Source: Austropuccinia psidii (lineage: Eukaryota > Basidiomycota > Pucciniomycetes > Pucciniales > Sphaerophragmiaceae). From it: a DNA stretch of 64,000 bases. The notes below the pieces were generated by a model. That model was not told the origin of the DNA, did no database searches, and was given only the letters and a program-made list of their open reading frames with translations. The stretch lies in NCBI GenBank assembly GCA_023105745.1, contig JALGQZ010000011.1:20548975-20612974 (forward strand), written 5' to 3'. Shown one piece after another: positions 35,949-46,835 of this stretch (position 1 is the first letter of the stretch; every line of letters starts with the position of its first letter). Made by a program: the position numbers and the translations under genes.

Positions 35949-38900
35949 TTACTTTGTAATATTGGTGTTTCTAGTGTGTCTGAATCTTCTGAGGAGTTTG
36001 GTAGCTTCTGGTATATCTTTTTCTTCTAACCATTCATCTTCACAAGTTGGGTCACTGTACCTAACAACATATTCCCTTACTTTCTTTGTTCTTAATTTCC
36101 TTTCTTTAAGAACTTTGGTAATTTTCTTAGCAACAGATGTCTCAATAGGAGGTATAACTTGGGGAATCTTATTTCTCAAGGGAAATTTCTCAGCATCAAT
36201 AGATTTATATGGCTTTATTAAGCTCACTGGAAATGTAGGGTGCTTATTGCTAAGTTCTTCAGATAACTCCACTTCAACAGCATTTTCTCCATGGAGGGCC
36301 TTAATCACAAAAGGTCTTGCAAAGGAGTCTTTCAACTTTTTACATCCTTTGATGTTATTGAAGTTAGTGGTGGATACAAGTACTAGGTCCCCCACTTTGA
36401 AATCTGGAGGTGCATGTGATTTATCCCATTTATCTTTAGAATATGAAAAAGAGTCCTCCATGCATCTTACTGCATGCTTTCTAGCTTTGTCTAGCATTCC
36501 TTTGAAGCTAGCAGCAGTGGGATGTATTTCAACTAAGTCTTTCCTCAAGGAATCTTGGGGTAACTTGGGGTTCCATCCTTTTTCTAGAATAGCAGGAGTC
36601 TGATTGGTACTGGCATGGATTGATGTTTTATATGATAATTCCAGTGCTGGAAACAGAGTACACCAATCATGGGTAAATCCATCACAATGTTTGAATTCAA
36701 GGCCATATGCACAAAATCTTCTCACCATGTCCTCTAAGGTTTGGATCATCCTTTCAGCCAGGCCATCAGTTTGTGGGTGGTAGGCTGTAGAGAAAGACAG
36801 TTTAGTTCCAAATAATTGGTGAAGATTTGTCCATAGTGCTGAAGTGAATTTGGGATCTCTATCACTGATGATATTTGTAAATATCCCAGTCCATGACACG
36901 ACTCTATTCCATATCAGAAGAGCTGTATCCATGGCTGTATCATCTTTGTGACATGGTAAAAAGATTGGAGTTTTACTGAATCTGTCCACAATTACTAGGC
37001 AAGCATTATAGCTCCTGTCACCTCCTGGTGGTAGGCCAGTTACCCAATCCATATGGACAATTTCCCAAGGTCTGTTTGGTTCTTGTATTTTTATCATATT
37101 TCTAAGTCTTTTGCCAGTGGATTTATTTGCCTTTTGACATCTGTCACAGGTTTTGCAATACTCTGCAACATCTTTCTGCCACATTGGCCACCATATGCAG
37201 GTCTTTACTTTTTCTCTTGTTCTGTCTTCGGACAGATGTCCTGAAAAGGGACTATCATGGCATTCTTTCAGTACAAGATTGATTAATGACCTGTCTACAA
37301 CTGTCATGACACATGTGTGCTTGGTTGTGTGGTAAATTATACCATCCAGTAGGTGAAATCTTCCTTCATCATAAGATTTTCTCCATACTTCATCCAAGGC
37401 ATGTATTAGAGAGTTGTCTTTACAGTCTTTGTTAAGTAATTGGCATAAGATGCTACAATTCTTATCTTGAGTGTAGCTGCTTCTGACTTCTTCAAAGAAG
37501 GTGGTGTTCAAGTCTGTAACACTTATTCCTTCTATTGGAATTTGTGGTGAAGCTTCTTCTGGCACATAAGCCGGATTATCAATATTATTTGGTAATGGCC
37601 ATCTGCTTAGTTCATCTGCCTTCTTATGAATATTCCCATCCTTATGAACAATAGTCATATTGCCTCTGTATTCTTGTATGGCTATTTGCCATCTGAGCAT
37701 GTGTCTGTTGGGTGTTTTCATGTTCAAAAGTGATTTGACAGCTGTACAATCTGTTATCACTTCAAAAACACATCCCTCTAAGAAGTAGTTCAATTTCTCC
37801 AAGGCCCAGACAAGGCATAGACATTCCATTTGACTTGCTCCATATCTGGCTTCAGTTGGTTTGATTTGCCTGGATATGAAACATATGGGTCCTTCTACAG
37901 GTTTATCATTTATGATCTGAACTTGGTGAAGTGCAGCACCCAGTCCATCTCCTGATGCATCAATATAAAGTTTGAAAGGCAATTTAAAGTCTGGCATCAG
38001 TAAGAGTGGAGCAGTGGTCAATGCTTCTCTTAGAGACTCAAAAGCTTTGACTCTGTCAACAGTCATCTCAAACACTGTGTCTTTGTCACACAACTTATAA
38101 AGTGGTCTTGCTATGGATGCAAAATCTTTAATGTGTTTCCTGTAATATCCTGCAAAACCCAAGAATGATTGAATTTCCTTCTTATTCTGAGGCATGGGTT
38201 TTAACAATACTGCTGCAACTTTGTTTTTGTCAATTCCAAGGGACAAACCAGATATAAAATGTCCTAGTGCTTTAAGTTCTTTAAATCCAAAATGACATTT
38301 CTTCAAGGAGATTTTCATGTTTACTGATTGGATTTTTGTCAAAACTCTTGATAATCTGTACATGTGCTCTTCCCAAGTCTTTGAACAGATAATAATGTCA
38401 TCAATGTAAATGATTAACCATCCCTCTGAGAGTTCTTCAGGGAAGATTTCATTCATCATTCTTTGGAAGTGTGAAGGTGAATTTTTGATACCAAAGGGCA
38501 TCCTTAAGTATTCATACACTCCACAATGAACAATAATTCTCAAGTATTTTCTTGCTCTTGGTGTTACCACATTTTGATGGAATCCTTTAAGGGCATCCAT
38601 AGTGGTTAGATACACTGCTTGAGATATTTGAGTAAGGGCAATTTGGATTTTTGGTATTGGGTATCTGTCTGGGACAGTGTAAGTGTTCAGAGCTCTAACG
38701 TCCCCAACCATTCTGGATTTTCCATTATGCCACGCCACTATAACTGGTGTAGTTATTTCTACTTCCTCATTGTGGCCTACTTTTCTTATTACACCAAGGT
38801 CCAGAAGTTCTTTGATATGAATTTCTAGAGCTTCTCTTGATTTTGGACTTGCTGGATAAGCAGGTCTTCTTAAGAGTGGTGGATAAGGTCTCTCATTGTT

Positions 38901-38981
38901 AAGAATGATGTCAACTTCATGACCAATAATTGCTCCCAGAGGTTCTTTGTCTGTAGCAAATGCTTCTCTGTGGTCATACAA
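35949..38981 (-). CDS. element C Pol: RT-RNase H-integrase-chromodomain
   Basis: 1010 open codons from the linker before RT ([17 protein letters not shown]) to the C-terminus. RT with the catalytic YIDDI box near residue 192; RNase H beginning YIDASGDG near 340; integrase zinc motif ([24 protein letters not shown]) near 573-615; DDE residues in VHMDWVTG (about 645), [10 protein letters not shown] (about 705) and QTDGLAERM (about 740); and a chromodomain-like tail with [16 protein letters not shown] (about 955-1005). It is in the same frame as gag but separated from it by two TAA stops (39204 and about 39105), so it could be made only by readthrough or in trans. Its RT and IN residues look intact. 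Confidence 0.9.
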   Translation of the reverse strand: MYDHREAFATDKEPLGAIIGHEVDIILNNERPYPPLLRRPAYPASPKSREALEIHIKELLDLGVIRKVGHNEEVEITTPVIVAWHNGKSRMVGDVRALNTYTVPDRYPIPKIQIALTQISQAVYLTTMDALKGFHQNVVTPRARKYLRIIVHCGVYEYLRMPFGIKNSPSHFQRMMNEIFPEELSEGWLIIYIDDIIICSKTWEEHMYRLSRVLTKIQSVNMKISLKKCHFGFKELKALGHFISGLSLGIDKNKVAAVLLKPMPQNKKEIQSFLGFAGYYRKHIKDFASIARPLYKLCDKDTVFEMTVDRVKAFESLREALTTAPLLLMPDFKLPFKLYIDASGDGLGAALHQVQIINDKPVEGPICFISRQIKPTEARYGASQMECLCLVWALEKLNYFLEGCVFEVITDCTAVKSLLNMKTPNRHMLRWQIAIQEYRGNMTIVHKDGNIHKKADELSRWPLPNNIDNPAYVPEEASPQIPIEGISVTDLNTTFFEEVRSSYTQDKNCSILCQLLNKDCKDNSLIHALDEVWRKSYDEGRFHLLDGIIYHTTKHTCVMTVVDRSLINLVLKECHDSPFSGHLSEDRTREKVKTCIWWPMWQKDVAEYCKTCDRCQKANKSTGKRLRNMIKIQEPNRPWEIVHMDWVTGLPPGGDRSYNACLVIVDRFSKTPIFLPCHKDDTAMDTALLIWNRVVSWTGIFTNIISDRDPKFTSALWTNLHQLFGTKLSFSTAYHPQTDGLAERMIQTLEDMVRRFCAYGLEFKHCDGFTHDWCTLFPALELSYKTSIHASTNQTPAILEKGWNPKLPQDSLRKDLVEIHPTAASFKGMLDKARKHAVRCMEDSFSYSKDKWDKSHAPPDFKVGDLVLVSTTNFNNIKGCKKLKDSFARPFVIKALHGENAVEVELSEELSNKHPTFPVSLIKPYKSIDAEKFPLRNKIPQVIPPIETSVAKKITKVLKERKLRTKKVREYVVRYSDPTCEDEWLEEKDIPEATKLLRRFRHTRNTNITK

Positions 38982-39203
38982 GAGGGAAGAAAGTTCATTT
39001 TCTTGTTTATCAGTCAGATGAAGGCTTATTTCAGCCTCATTTAACTGTTCAGACTTGAATTTTTCTAACTCTAAGTTGACTGGTGATACTTTGTTTACTG
39101 TAATTTATCTTTTAAATGGTAAAAAGGCAAATTTCTGGCGCTTATTGTCCCCAATTGTAAAGTATCTGTCCTTGTTATTATGTAAATCTATCCCATACAT
39201 GAT

Positions 39204-41213
39204 TTAATAGTCATTTCCCAATATAAAATGGGTACTAGAGCAATTTTCCATAACAACAAATTCAACTGTGATCCTTAAATTCCCATTTATGTGTGGGAAT
39301 ATGACATTGGTCTCAAAGATTCCTAATGCTTTCATTGGGTTACTTGCACTGTTGAATTTTATACCATCAATTGGTAACAATTGGTCTTCAAAATTTGGTA
39401 CACAAGTCTTAAGAAAGGATTTTCCAACACAAGAGCAGAAGGCTCCTGGGTCAAGCAAAAGTTTGGTGGGCTTGTTGTCAATCACCACTTCTGTTATACA
39501 GGAGTTACCAGCTGTATAACCTTTTCCTCTGTTTGGTTTTGTCTTCATGAGTTGTGCATCTTGAACTTTTGATAAATCAACTTGATCATTGCTCAATTGT
39601 GGTAAGTGGGAATAAGATTCCATGATGTCAAAAAAGGCATTGACATTTTCTATATCTTTTGAAGATTCAGAAAATATGGATGACTTATCATCTGAATTGT
39701 CTTCAATTATGTCTTCTTTTTCAACATCTGGTCCTTTTTCAATGTCAATTTCATTGATTTTCCCCCTTTTTGGACATGTATTCGCTAAATGGGTGGTGCT
39801 TTGGCAAATATGGCATTTTCTGACTGTATCTGCAGATTTATATTTAATATTACTAGAATTTTCTTTGGGGTTTTTGTCCACAGAATCTTTCCAAGGTGTA
39901 TTAAACCTTGTTTTGAGATTCACCCTACTAGAACCAATTTTGGTTCTGGTGGTTACTTCTTCTAGTATATTGATAATATCCTCTGCTGAAGATTGTTCAG
40001 TAGTCCTGCTTTTGACAGCATGCTCTAAGTCACCTCCACATTGTCTCAGAATTTTTCTATGGATCATAAATTCTGACATGTCAGGATATAATGCTGTTAA
40101 CCTGTCCTTTTGTTGGCAAAACCATGGTAAAGCTTTGTCTTTATCAGCATTAAATTTGGCAGATTCAAAGGCTGTTTCAACTTTAAACCTCCAAGCATCA
40201 TTTGCCCATTTGTTGATGATTTGGGTTTTCCACCAAGTCCAACTCTGGTGTCCATGTGCTTGTCTTATTTTGCTGTACCATCTGTCAGCTGATCTGGTAA
40301 AAAAGGTGTTAAACCTGGCTGTTACCAATCTGTCTGGTAATTCAAAATCCTCTTTGATCATGTCAATACCTCTAATGAATTCCATATGGTCATACTCTCC
40401 TTCACCACTGAAGTGAGGCCATTCTTTAAGTTTTGGAACTTCTTTCAAGAGTGCTTGGCCCATTGATGGTTCCAAGTTATGAAAAGAAGTGGATAATTCA
40501 TTTTTTAATTGTGAATTATCAGGATCCAATACTTGTGGATTTGGAATTCTTGTGCCCTCATTTTGATTTAGAGGTGTAGACATTCTTGGTAAGGTGTTCA
40601 GTATTTGTTCAATGTCATTCATTTTACTGTTGCTACACCTTTGGGAATTTCTGTATTCATGTTGGAAGCTTTGTATTAAATTTATTACTTCAATTTTATA
40701 CATGTCTTCTTTATGTGTAAGTTCTTGCCATAACTCTGTCTGTTTTGTATTATCAGCAGTGACTTGATTCAATTTCATTGATAATTTTGATACTTCTTCT
40801 TGTGAAGCATCAAAACACTTTTTCAAGGCAATGGTATATGTCTTTACTTCAGTGAATGAATTTGAAATGTCATCAAGGACTTTCTTGTTATCTGTTTTGA
40901 TAATATTTATGGCTTGTTTAATTCTTGTTTCAATTATGTCATAAATATTGAATTTAGAATATTTATCTGTTAATTCTTTAATAATGGCAGATTGTTCATT
41001 TATTTTATTATTAGAAGAATTATCATTATTGGAATTTTTAATTGTTCTTAAAACGTTTTCAAAACACATAAGTGTTTCATTAATTTGGCACAGACTCAGG
41101 TTGTTTGTTTTAATGTTGTTACAAATGGTTTCATTTTTATCAGAAAGATGTTTTTTCACGTCATTTATAGCATTATACAACTCTGGGATGGAATCAAATA
41201 TGTCAGAAATCAT
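39204..41213 (-). pseudogene. element C Gag core, zinc knuckle and defective protease
   Basis: 669 codons: coiled-coil-rich N-terminal half, capsid-like domain ([35 protein letters not shown]), knuckle CHICQSTTHLANTC, then the protease. The protease active site reads Asp-Pro-Gly (LLLDPGAFCSCVG) instead of Asp-Thr/Ser-Gly, which should abolish cleavage. The frame ends at TAA after ILGNDY, and a second TAA follows at KR-stop-ITV. The Met at 41213 is internal: the same frame continues upstream (GCHGKC...), as in element E. Confidence 0.85.
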
Positions 41214-41872
41214 TTCTGGAACCTTAATCTGGCTTCCTCCTTCTTCTGTAATTCCATCATGGTTCTGGCCATCTGAATTACATTTTCCATGGCATCCTGC
41301 TGAATCTTTGGGATTCTGTAGCCCTGGCTGTAAGGTTTTGGGGCTGGTGCCTTCCCTTTGCCCTTGTTTGGAGTCTGTGGCTGCTTTTTCACGTTGGAAT
41401 TGCTGCTGCTGGCCACTGGGGCTTTTTTAGCACTGGTTTGGGTGGTGGAGGGTTGTTTTTCCTCCATTCTAGTGTCAAAAGCATCATGTTTTTCTTCTCC
41501 ATCAATGGATGCCATCCATTGAGCAATTTGCAAGTGTTGGGATGGCCCAAGAATTTTCTTACTGTCAGGTAAGAATTCATGCAATTCTTCCACAGGTCTG
41601 CAAGGATCTGGTACTCCTTGAATTGAAGTGCATTGTTGTATGCACTGTGGCTGGCTTTGTATATGTCCACAGAGGCTTGTTGTGGCGGTGTCAGCTCTTT
41701 TTGAAGGTAAAATGGTATTATCAGCTTCAGAATGACCCATTTTAGTTGTTTGGAGGTCATCAACTGACCCTTTTCCTTCTGTACCTGATTGGCCTCTGCC
41801 ATAATCACGTCTATTACCTTTTTGGGAGCTGCTAGAGGGGTTGTAGCTGGCTCCTGACCTGTTTGAAGGCAT
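41210..41872 (-). pseudogene. element C Gag N-terminus running into the accessory frame (frameshifted)
   Basis: The ATG at 41872 is the gag start (MPSNRSGASYNPSSSS), the first ATG after a leader free of ATG from 42342. A one-base change in an A-run near 41490 shifts both overlapping frames, so this ORF begins as gag but ends with the accessory C-terminus (GYRIPKIQQDAMENVIQMAR). The gag frame proper resumes as the 41213 reading frame. Confidence 0.75.
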
Positions 41873-42119
41873 AATTATGGTTAAAAAGGCTTAAAATAGT
41901 ATTTTTACGTCAAAAACTTACTAATGGCCAAATTTTTAGCTTTCTGAAGGGTATTACTTATGTCCAAGTTAATCAATGCAGAAGATATTGGTTCAGGTTG
42001 GTTATTTTGAGTCACAATAACAGTACTATTATGATCAGAATTAACAGTACTGGCAGGGATAATGCTGGTTACTGTTGAGGCTGTTTCAATGTTTTCTTGT
42101 CTTACCACGTTGTCAGACA
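41210..42119 (-). pseudogene. element C accessory ORF (predicted two exons, one frameshift)
   Basis: The exon 42119-41922 follows GATTTTAG and ends before the consensus donor GTAAGT. It is 198 nt and open throughout (SDNVVRQENIETAS). The acceptor AAAAG precedes 41696, joining in frame to LTPPQQASVDIYKASHSAYN and LWKNCMNSYLTVRKFLG. The shift near 41490 breaks it, and the conserved YRIPK...MARTMMEL end lies in the frame one base away. C is the most diverged family here, yet the exon phases and the 26-nt distance from the acceptor to the IxIY codons are identical to the other four. Confidence 0.55.
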
Positions 42120-42324
42120 CTAAAATCAATGAAAAAGCCAATTAATTAAGTAAAAAAAAGGTTATTTCAAAAAAAGAAATAAAATATAAGCCTCACTTAT
42201 AATATGAAAAAAAATTATTTTTTATGGATTTTTTGGATTATAAGTATTTTTTATATGTTTTTAAATTTTTCAATATAAGAAAAAAGATTTAAAAAGAGTA
42301 AAAAAAATATGTCACAGGTAAAAT

Positions 42325-42342
42325 ATCACGGCTGGGCCCCCA
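42325..42342 (-). promoter_or_regulatory. primer-binding site of element C
   Basis: The minus strand reads TGGGGGCCCAGCCGTGAT, two differences from the A/D/E site, two bases after the LTR end. The first eight bases are unchanged. Confidence 0.75.
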
Positions 42343-42344
42343 AA

Positions 42345-43048
42345 TGTAAGGTGTGGATATGAAACTTTGATTAAAATCAAGTACTTTTCCTGTCCTCAAA
42401 ATTTGTATAAGGTAAAATTCAATTAAAAATAGTAAGAAATATTATTTTTAAGAAAAAACACGCCTAATTTATTGTTTATAACTTTATTAGTATAAAACAA
42501 TAATATTATAAAAATTTATTGTTTTACCAACAATAAAAATTTATCCCAAAAAATACTCTACAAGAGATATTTTAAGGCTACAAAAGAAATTTCTTCAAGA
42601 GTAATTTCAATTGGAATTAATTGAGCAAAGAACTGCAAGCAATTAATTAAAGAACAAAGTCTTTAAAAAGAATATTAAAGAGAAAACACGCCCAAAAGTG
42701 ACCAGAGTGAATTTGGAAACAAAGTGACAAAGCTAACAGTGATGAAAGATGCTTTAATTCACTTTTGGGGTGGTTCAGGGGTAAAAATGATTATAAGAGT
42801 TACAAACAATGATTATAATGATTTTTTCACGTGGTTAAATGGATTAAAATGATTTAAAAATGGTGGTTGGAATCTTTGATTGATTGGTTTAACAGTGTTT
42901 AAACTAATTAATAAAAGGAAAAGATTCTAACATGAAGAGAAAAGTGGGGCAAGGAAGACATTCTTTTATAGCCATCAATTCTCTTACTCCAAAAGTAAAT
43001 TTTACTCTTCTCAGTCGTGAAAAACAGTCTGACAACAGAAAAGCCAAT
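42345..43048 (-). mobile_element. element C 5' LTR, first 704 bp, split by element E
   Basis: Matches 34089-34792 with about seven differences by eye, then breaks off at AAAAGCCAAT, where E begins. The TATA box lies at 42963-42973 (sense GGCTATAAAAG). The only sense-strand ATG between it and gag is at about 42930, at or before the expected transcription start. Confidence 0.9.
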
Positions 43049-44425
43049 TGTAAGGTTTGACTATGAAACAATAAGTAAAAATTACTAATTTATTACTTAT
43101 TGTACTCTGAATGTCCTTATAAATTGAATAAATAAGATTAAAAATATAATAATAATAAATAATTATTATTATTATGGCGTAAAATAATTATATTATTAAA
43201 TAAATATAATAATATAATTTATATTATGAAAATATAATATAATAAATAAATATATTAATATAAAATAATTAATATATTGAAAAGCTCTTTATTATTGTTA
43301 CCAACAAATAATAAAGGCGTAAAAAATTGTTTTTTATTAATAAAAAACAATTAATAACAATAATATTACTAATATTAAAGTTATGAATTAATATAAATAC
43401 TATTTATATTAATTAAAGAGTTATTAAGAGAGTAATAATAGAGAAATTATTATAATAAGAGAGAATAACCTACTTTTAACACTTAATATAATAATTTTGA
43501 AGTATTTTATGCCAAAAAATATAAATACAACTTTTTCAAATTGTATTTACAATAAAAATAAAGAAAATTACAAATTATTCTGGATTTTTACGTGGAAATG
43601 AGTTTTAGAGAGATTTTTAACAAAAACAATTAAATAAATGATTTAATCACGTCAAAATAGATGATTATAGCAAGGTGGTCTTTGGTCTTTAATAATATAA
43701 TGCTTTTATATATAAAGAATAAAGAAAATTACCTTTTGATTTAATTGATTTAATGTTTTTGATGCGTCTGAGGGGAAAACAGAGTAAAAAGAGCTCTATT
43801 TATAGTAAATACCTCCCTCCTAGAGTCCAACAGGCTTCTAGTAGACGTGTACTGATCATATCCACTGGAATTGATCAATACTTTAAGGTTTGAGGGTGAT
43901 TACATCATGATCAAACCATATTACATCATTATTGCACCATTATTTAGAGTTATCACTATAACTCTAAGTGTGATGACATCAGAGGCTTGGCAGAACCCCA
44001 AATTTCGTGGATTTTATTAGTTTTAATCATAAACTAATAGTATTCACCAATTATATCACTCTTAAGACTGTTAAACTTAATTTAAGGTTACAGTATGTGA
44101 TCATAACAGCTCAATTTAAGCTCAAACTTTGATCCTCAATAACTTTTAAGGTTTTCACGCGACAGCAATTCAGAGAGTGAATTCTGATAGCCTGACATAA
44201 CCTTATTATTCTGCCAAGAGCTTTTCATTACATCATCAAAACTCTAATTTTGATGCTTTTTCTTGTAACTCATCTTTTCTGTCGAAATTCAATATTTTAA
44301 ACTTCAAACCTTGATTTCAGGGGGTTATACCCTGAATTTAATAATAAAAATTACGTCATTCTTCACAAATGAACTAGTAGAATCCAACTGTGTACTTTTT
44401 TTTAAGTTTGGAGCACTTTCACAAC
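43049..44425 (-). mobile_element. element E 3' LTR, left segment
   Basis: TGTAAGGTTTGACTATG up to GCACTTTCACAAC, where element D enters. The rest of the LTR is at 54818-55442. It carries the TATA box (sense CTATAAATAG, 43796-43805) and TTACGTCA near 44350, a CRE-like site lost in the other LTR copy. Confidence 0.92.
44421..44425. repeat. target site duplication of element D (left), ACAAC
   Basis: Matches 54813-54817. The empty site is visible at 63450 or so in the other LTR of E (TTTCACAACAAAGTGG). Confidence 0.97.
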
Positions 44426-46348
44426 TGTGAGCCTTGAGGTATATTTTACATACCCAAATAGGCCACAATTATCTTAAAAAGAAATTTTGAATTATGCAAA
44501 ACTCATAAGTCATGCATATATCCAAAATTCATCATTTTCAATTTCAGAAAAGATGAATAACTTTTTATTGAGTAAGTAAATCCATGGATTTAAGACCAGA
44601 TTTGGATTCTACACAAAAATTCACCTAGGGTAGCTCCATAGAGTGAATAAGCTCAATTTAAGTATTTGAGGTGGTAAAATGGAAAATACTTCAATACCAC
44701 ATCATTAATACCACATAAAAGATCCGTGAAAATTTTTGTTTTTCTTGATTTTTAGCCAAAATAATGGGAAAGTGAGAAATCCCATGTTACATATACACTA
44801 AGAATAGTGTTATGCATGTTTTGAGCACTTAATATCATGGTATTCTTACATGGACTTTTGGTACACCCATAGTGGATATCTCACTTTAAGCTTAAATTAC
44901 TATTTTGACGTAAAAAATAGGCAAGGGGGACAAAAGACATCAAAGAGAGCCAGGGTACCCAACTTCTGAGGCCTCAGAGGCGTGGATAGCTCCAGAGCAT
45001 GGATCCATGGCTCATCTTAGCCTAATTGGTAAACTAAAACTCTTTGGGAACTTGGTTACCAAGTTACAACTACTGTAAAACATCAGAAAATAGCAAATAA
45101 CCTGCTATTTTGACGTGCCAAGGAGGTAATGAGCTACTTACACTCCTGTAACCATGTCAATTACTAATGACTTTCCATGGATAAACCCCAAAAGAGTAAT
45201 TAAAACCCTTTTGGGACCCATATTCATTGATTTACCTCATAGCAACCAGCAAAACACTGCTATTTGCAATTCTACGTAGAAATGAGGTAAAACCTTCAAA
45301 AATTCATTAAAAATACAATTCTTAATGAATCTTTCTGAAACTTTCAGGACTAAAGGAGAACTGTATTATCTATGGTACAACCAAAAGGAATTACAGTTTT
45401 ACTAGTAAAATTAAAAGTTTTACTTACAGTCCATTTTTGGATATTCTACGTGAAACACTGAATCTTCAAAAATTCACAGTAATTACAACCTGTGATGAAA
45501 TTGGCAATAACATTGATAACTTTGAGAAATCAATGATTATTTTAGAATAAAAGAAGATTTACAAGTGTTACTCCTTTTATTCTTAACCATATTGGGGTTG
45601 GTAGTCACGTAAAAGCATCAATTAAGTAATTATGATAATCTTACATGACAACAGATGATGCAATCAATAATCCAAAAAGGTTTATTGTTTTCTCACTCAC
45701 TGGTTTTTCAGTTTGCTCCATGGCACGCCTCTGTGAGCTGTTATTGACTTAAAAGAAGCCTCTTCTTGCTGTTTTTTCCGTATCATCATCATCTTATCAA
45801 TTTATTAAATCTTTATTACCAACAAGTAAGTATTAGTTCAACTATTCTTAAGTGTTTTAATTCTTTCAGAATCAATCAGAAAGACGTGAAATCATAGAAT
45901 CCAACTATATATTGTTGTAATACTGCTATAAATCCTTTTGATCCCTTAAATCCACAATTCCACGTCAAATTTCTCTACTTTTATTATCAATAAGTTCTTT
46001 GGAGTATTAGTGAGTCTTTTATCTTTAATTCTTAAAGTTTTTCTCTAGTAATAGTTTTCTTCAAGAATTATCTTTATAATTATTCTTGTAAAAGATAATT
46101 ATATATTAAAATAATTTTATTATTTTAATAAAAGAAGTTTTTATTATTAAATTCTTCTTGTAATTGATTCTTGTAGACAATTACTGCTCACTGTTATAAT
46201 CACTAGTAGTGTATAACACGTGAAAGAAATAATTTTATAATTATTTAATTGTGGTTATAATAATATTTATTATTATATTTCATAAGAACAGACATAGTGC
46301 TGTTGATTAATAGTAATATTATCATCAGTTTCATAGTCACATCTTACA
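44426..46348 (+). mobile_element. element D 5' LTR, 1923 bp
   Basis: TGTGAGCCTTGAGGTAT to GTCACATCTTACA. A TATA-like CTTAAAAG is at 45748-45755 and an initiator-like CTGTTTTTTCC at about 45770. The consensus donor ACAA|GTAAGT is at 45825/45826. U5 has an imperfect hairpin (CTGTTGAT 46300-46307 with ATCATCAG 46321-46328). I count 12 CpGs: 9 in ACG, 2 in CCG, 1 in GCG and none in TCG. Confidence 0.95.
45748..45755 (+). promoter_or_regulatory. TATA-like box of element D
   Basis: CTTAAAAG, weaker than the CTATAAATAG of E but at the equivalent place upstream of the shared CTGTTTTTTCCRT start-site region. From here to 47045 (1290 nt) the sense strand has no ATG. Confidence 0.5.
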
Positions 46349-46350
46349 TT

Positions 46351-46368
46351 TGGGGGCCTGGCCGTGAT
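46351..46368 (+). promoter_or_regulatory. primer-binding site 1 of element D
   Basis: TGGGGGCCTGGCCGTGAT, two bases after the LTR terminus, identical to A and E. Confidence 0.8.
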
Positions 46369-46440
46369 TTTATCCATAGACTTGGCTTTAATCATATTCT
46401 AGACTTCATTTTTGTGTTCTAAAAAACCACCATACCTACC

Positions 46441-46470
46441 ACATCTTACATTTGGGGGCCTGGCCGTGTT
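46441..46470 (+). repeat. duplicated LTR terminus plus second primer-binding site in element D
   Basis: The 28 bases at 46339-46366 (last ten LTR bases, spacer and most of the primer site) recur exactly at 46441-46468, an offset of 102 bp. The second site reads TGGGGGCCTGGCCGTGTT, so 16 of 18 bases agree. A, C and E have only one copy. It probably arose by template switching during minus-strand initiation. Confidence 0.9.
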
Positions 46471-46628
46471 TTTTGAACCTTGTACCCTTAATTAATATAT
46501 TTTTAAGCTCCAAAATATATTAATTTAATTAATTTTTTTCTTTCAATTTGGAGTTAAAATATTTTTATTTTTGAAATTGTTTTAAAATCTTTTTCATTGA
46601 GGAATTTGGTTTAATTTTATATTGTTTT

Positions 46629-46685
46629 TACACGTGGCTTTTTCACATCCAAAAACTTATAAAATTATTCTTTGAGTTACTCTGA
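46629..46685 (+). promoter_or_regulatory. conserved leader block of element D
   Basis: TACACGTGGCTTTTTCACAT onward to TTCTTTGAGTTACTCTG, shared with A, B and E within otherwise unalignable leader. It contains a candidate donor TTTGA|GTTACT at 46675/46676. The intron to the exon start at 46836 would be 160 nt. Confidence 0.5.
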
Positions 46686-46835
46686 ATTAATTTTCATTCA
46701 AAATCTTAAATTTTAATTTTTTTCTTTAAAAAGAATAATTTTTTAATATTAAAAAATATAAAACTTATAAAAATCTTTAAAAAATATTTTAAAAAGTATA
46801 AAAAATAATTTTTTCTCTTTTATAATTTCTTTTAG

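Noticed and set aside
35884..36603. 239-codon plus-strand ORF at the end of element C pol
   Set aside because: Shadow of the integrase C-terminal coding sequence on the other strand.
39622..40416. 264-codon antisense ORF over element C gag, with similarly placed antisense ORFs in E (59266-59880) and A (11607-11798)
   Set aside because: The resemblance between them is the mirror of the conserved zinc-knuckle and capsid codons. There is no separate conservation, promoter or start context.
41205..41230. ATGA stop-start overlap in element C suggesting coupled termination-reinitiation
   Set aside because: The ATG is an internal Met of the gag frame, which is open further upstream. The overlap is accidental and is not found in A, D or E.
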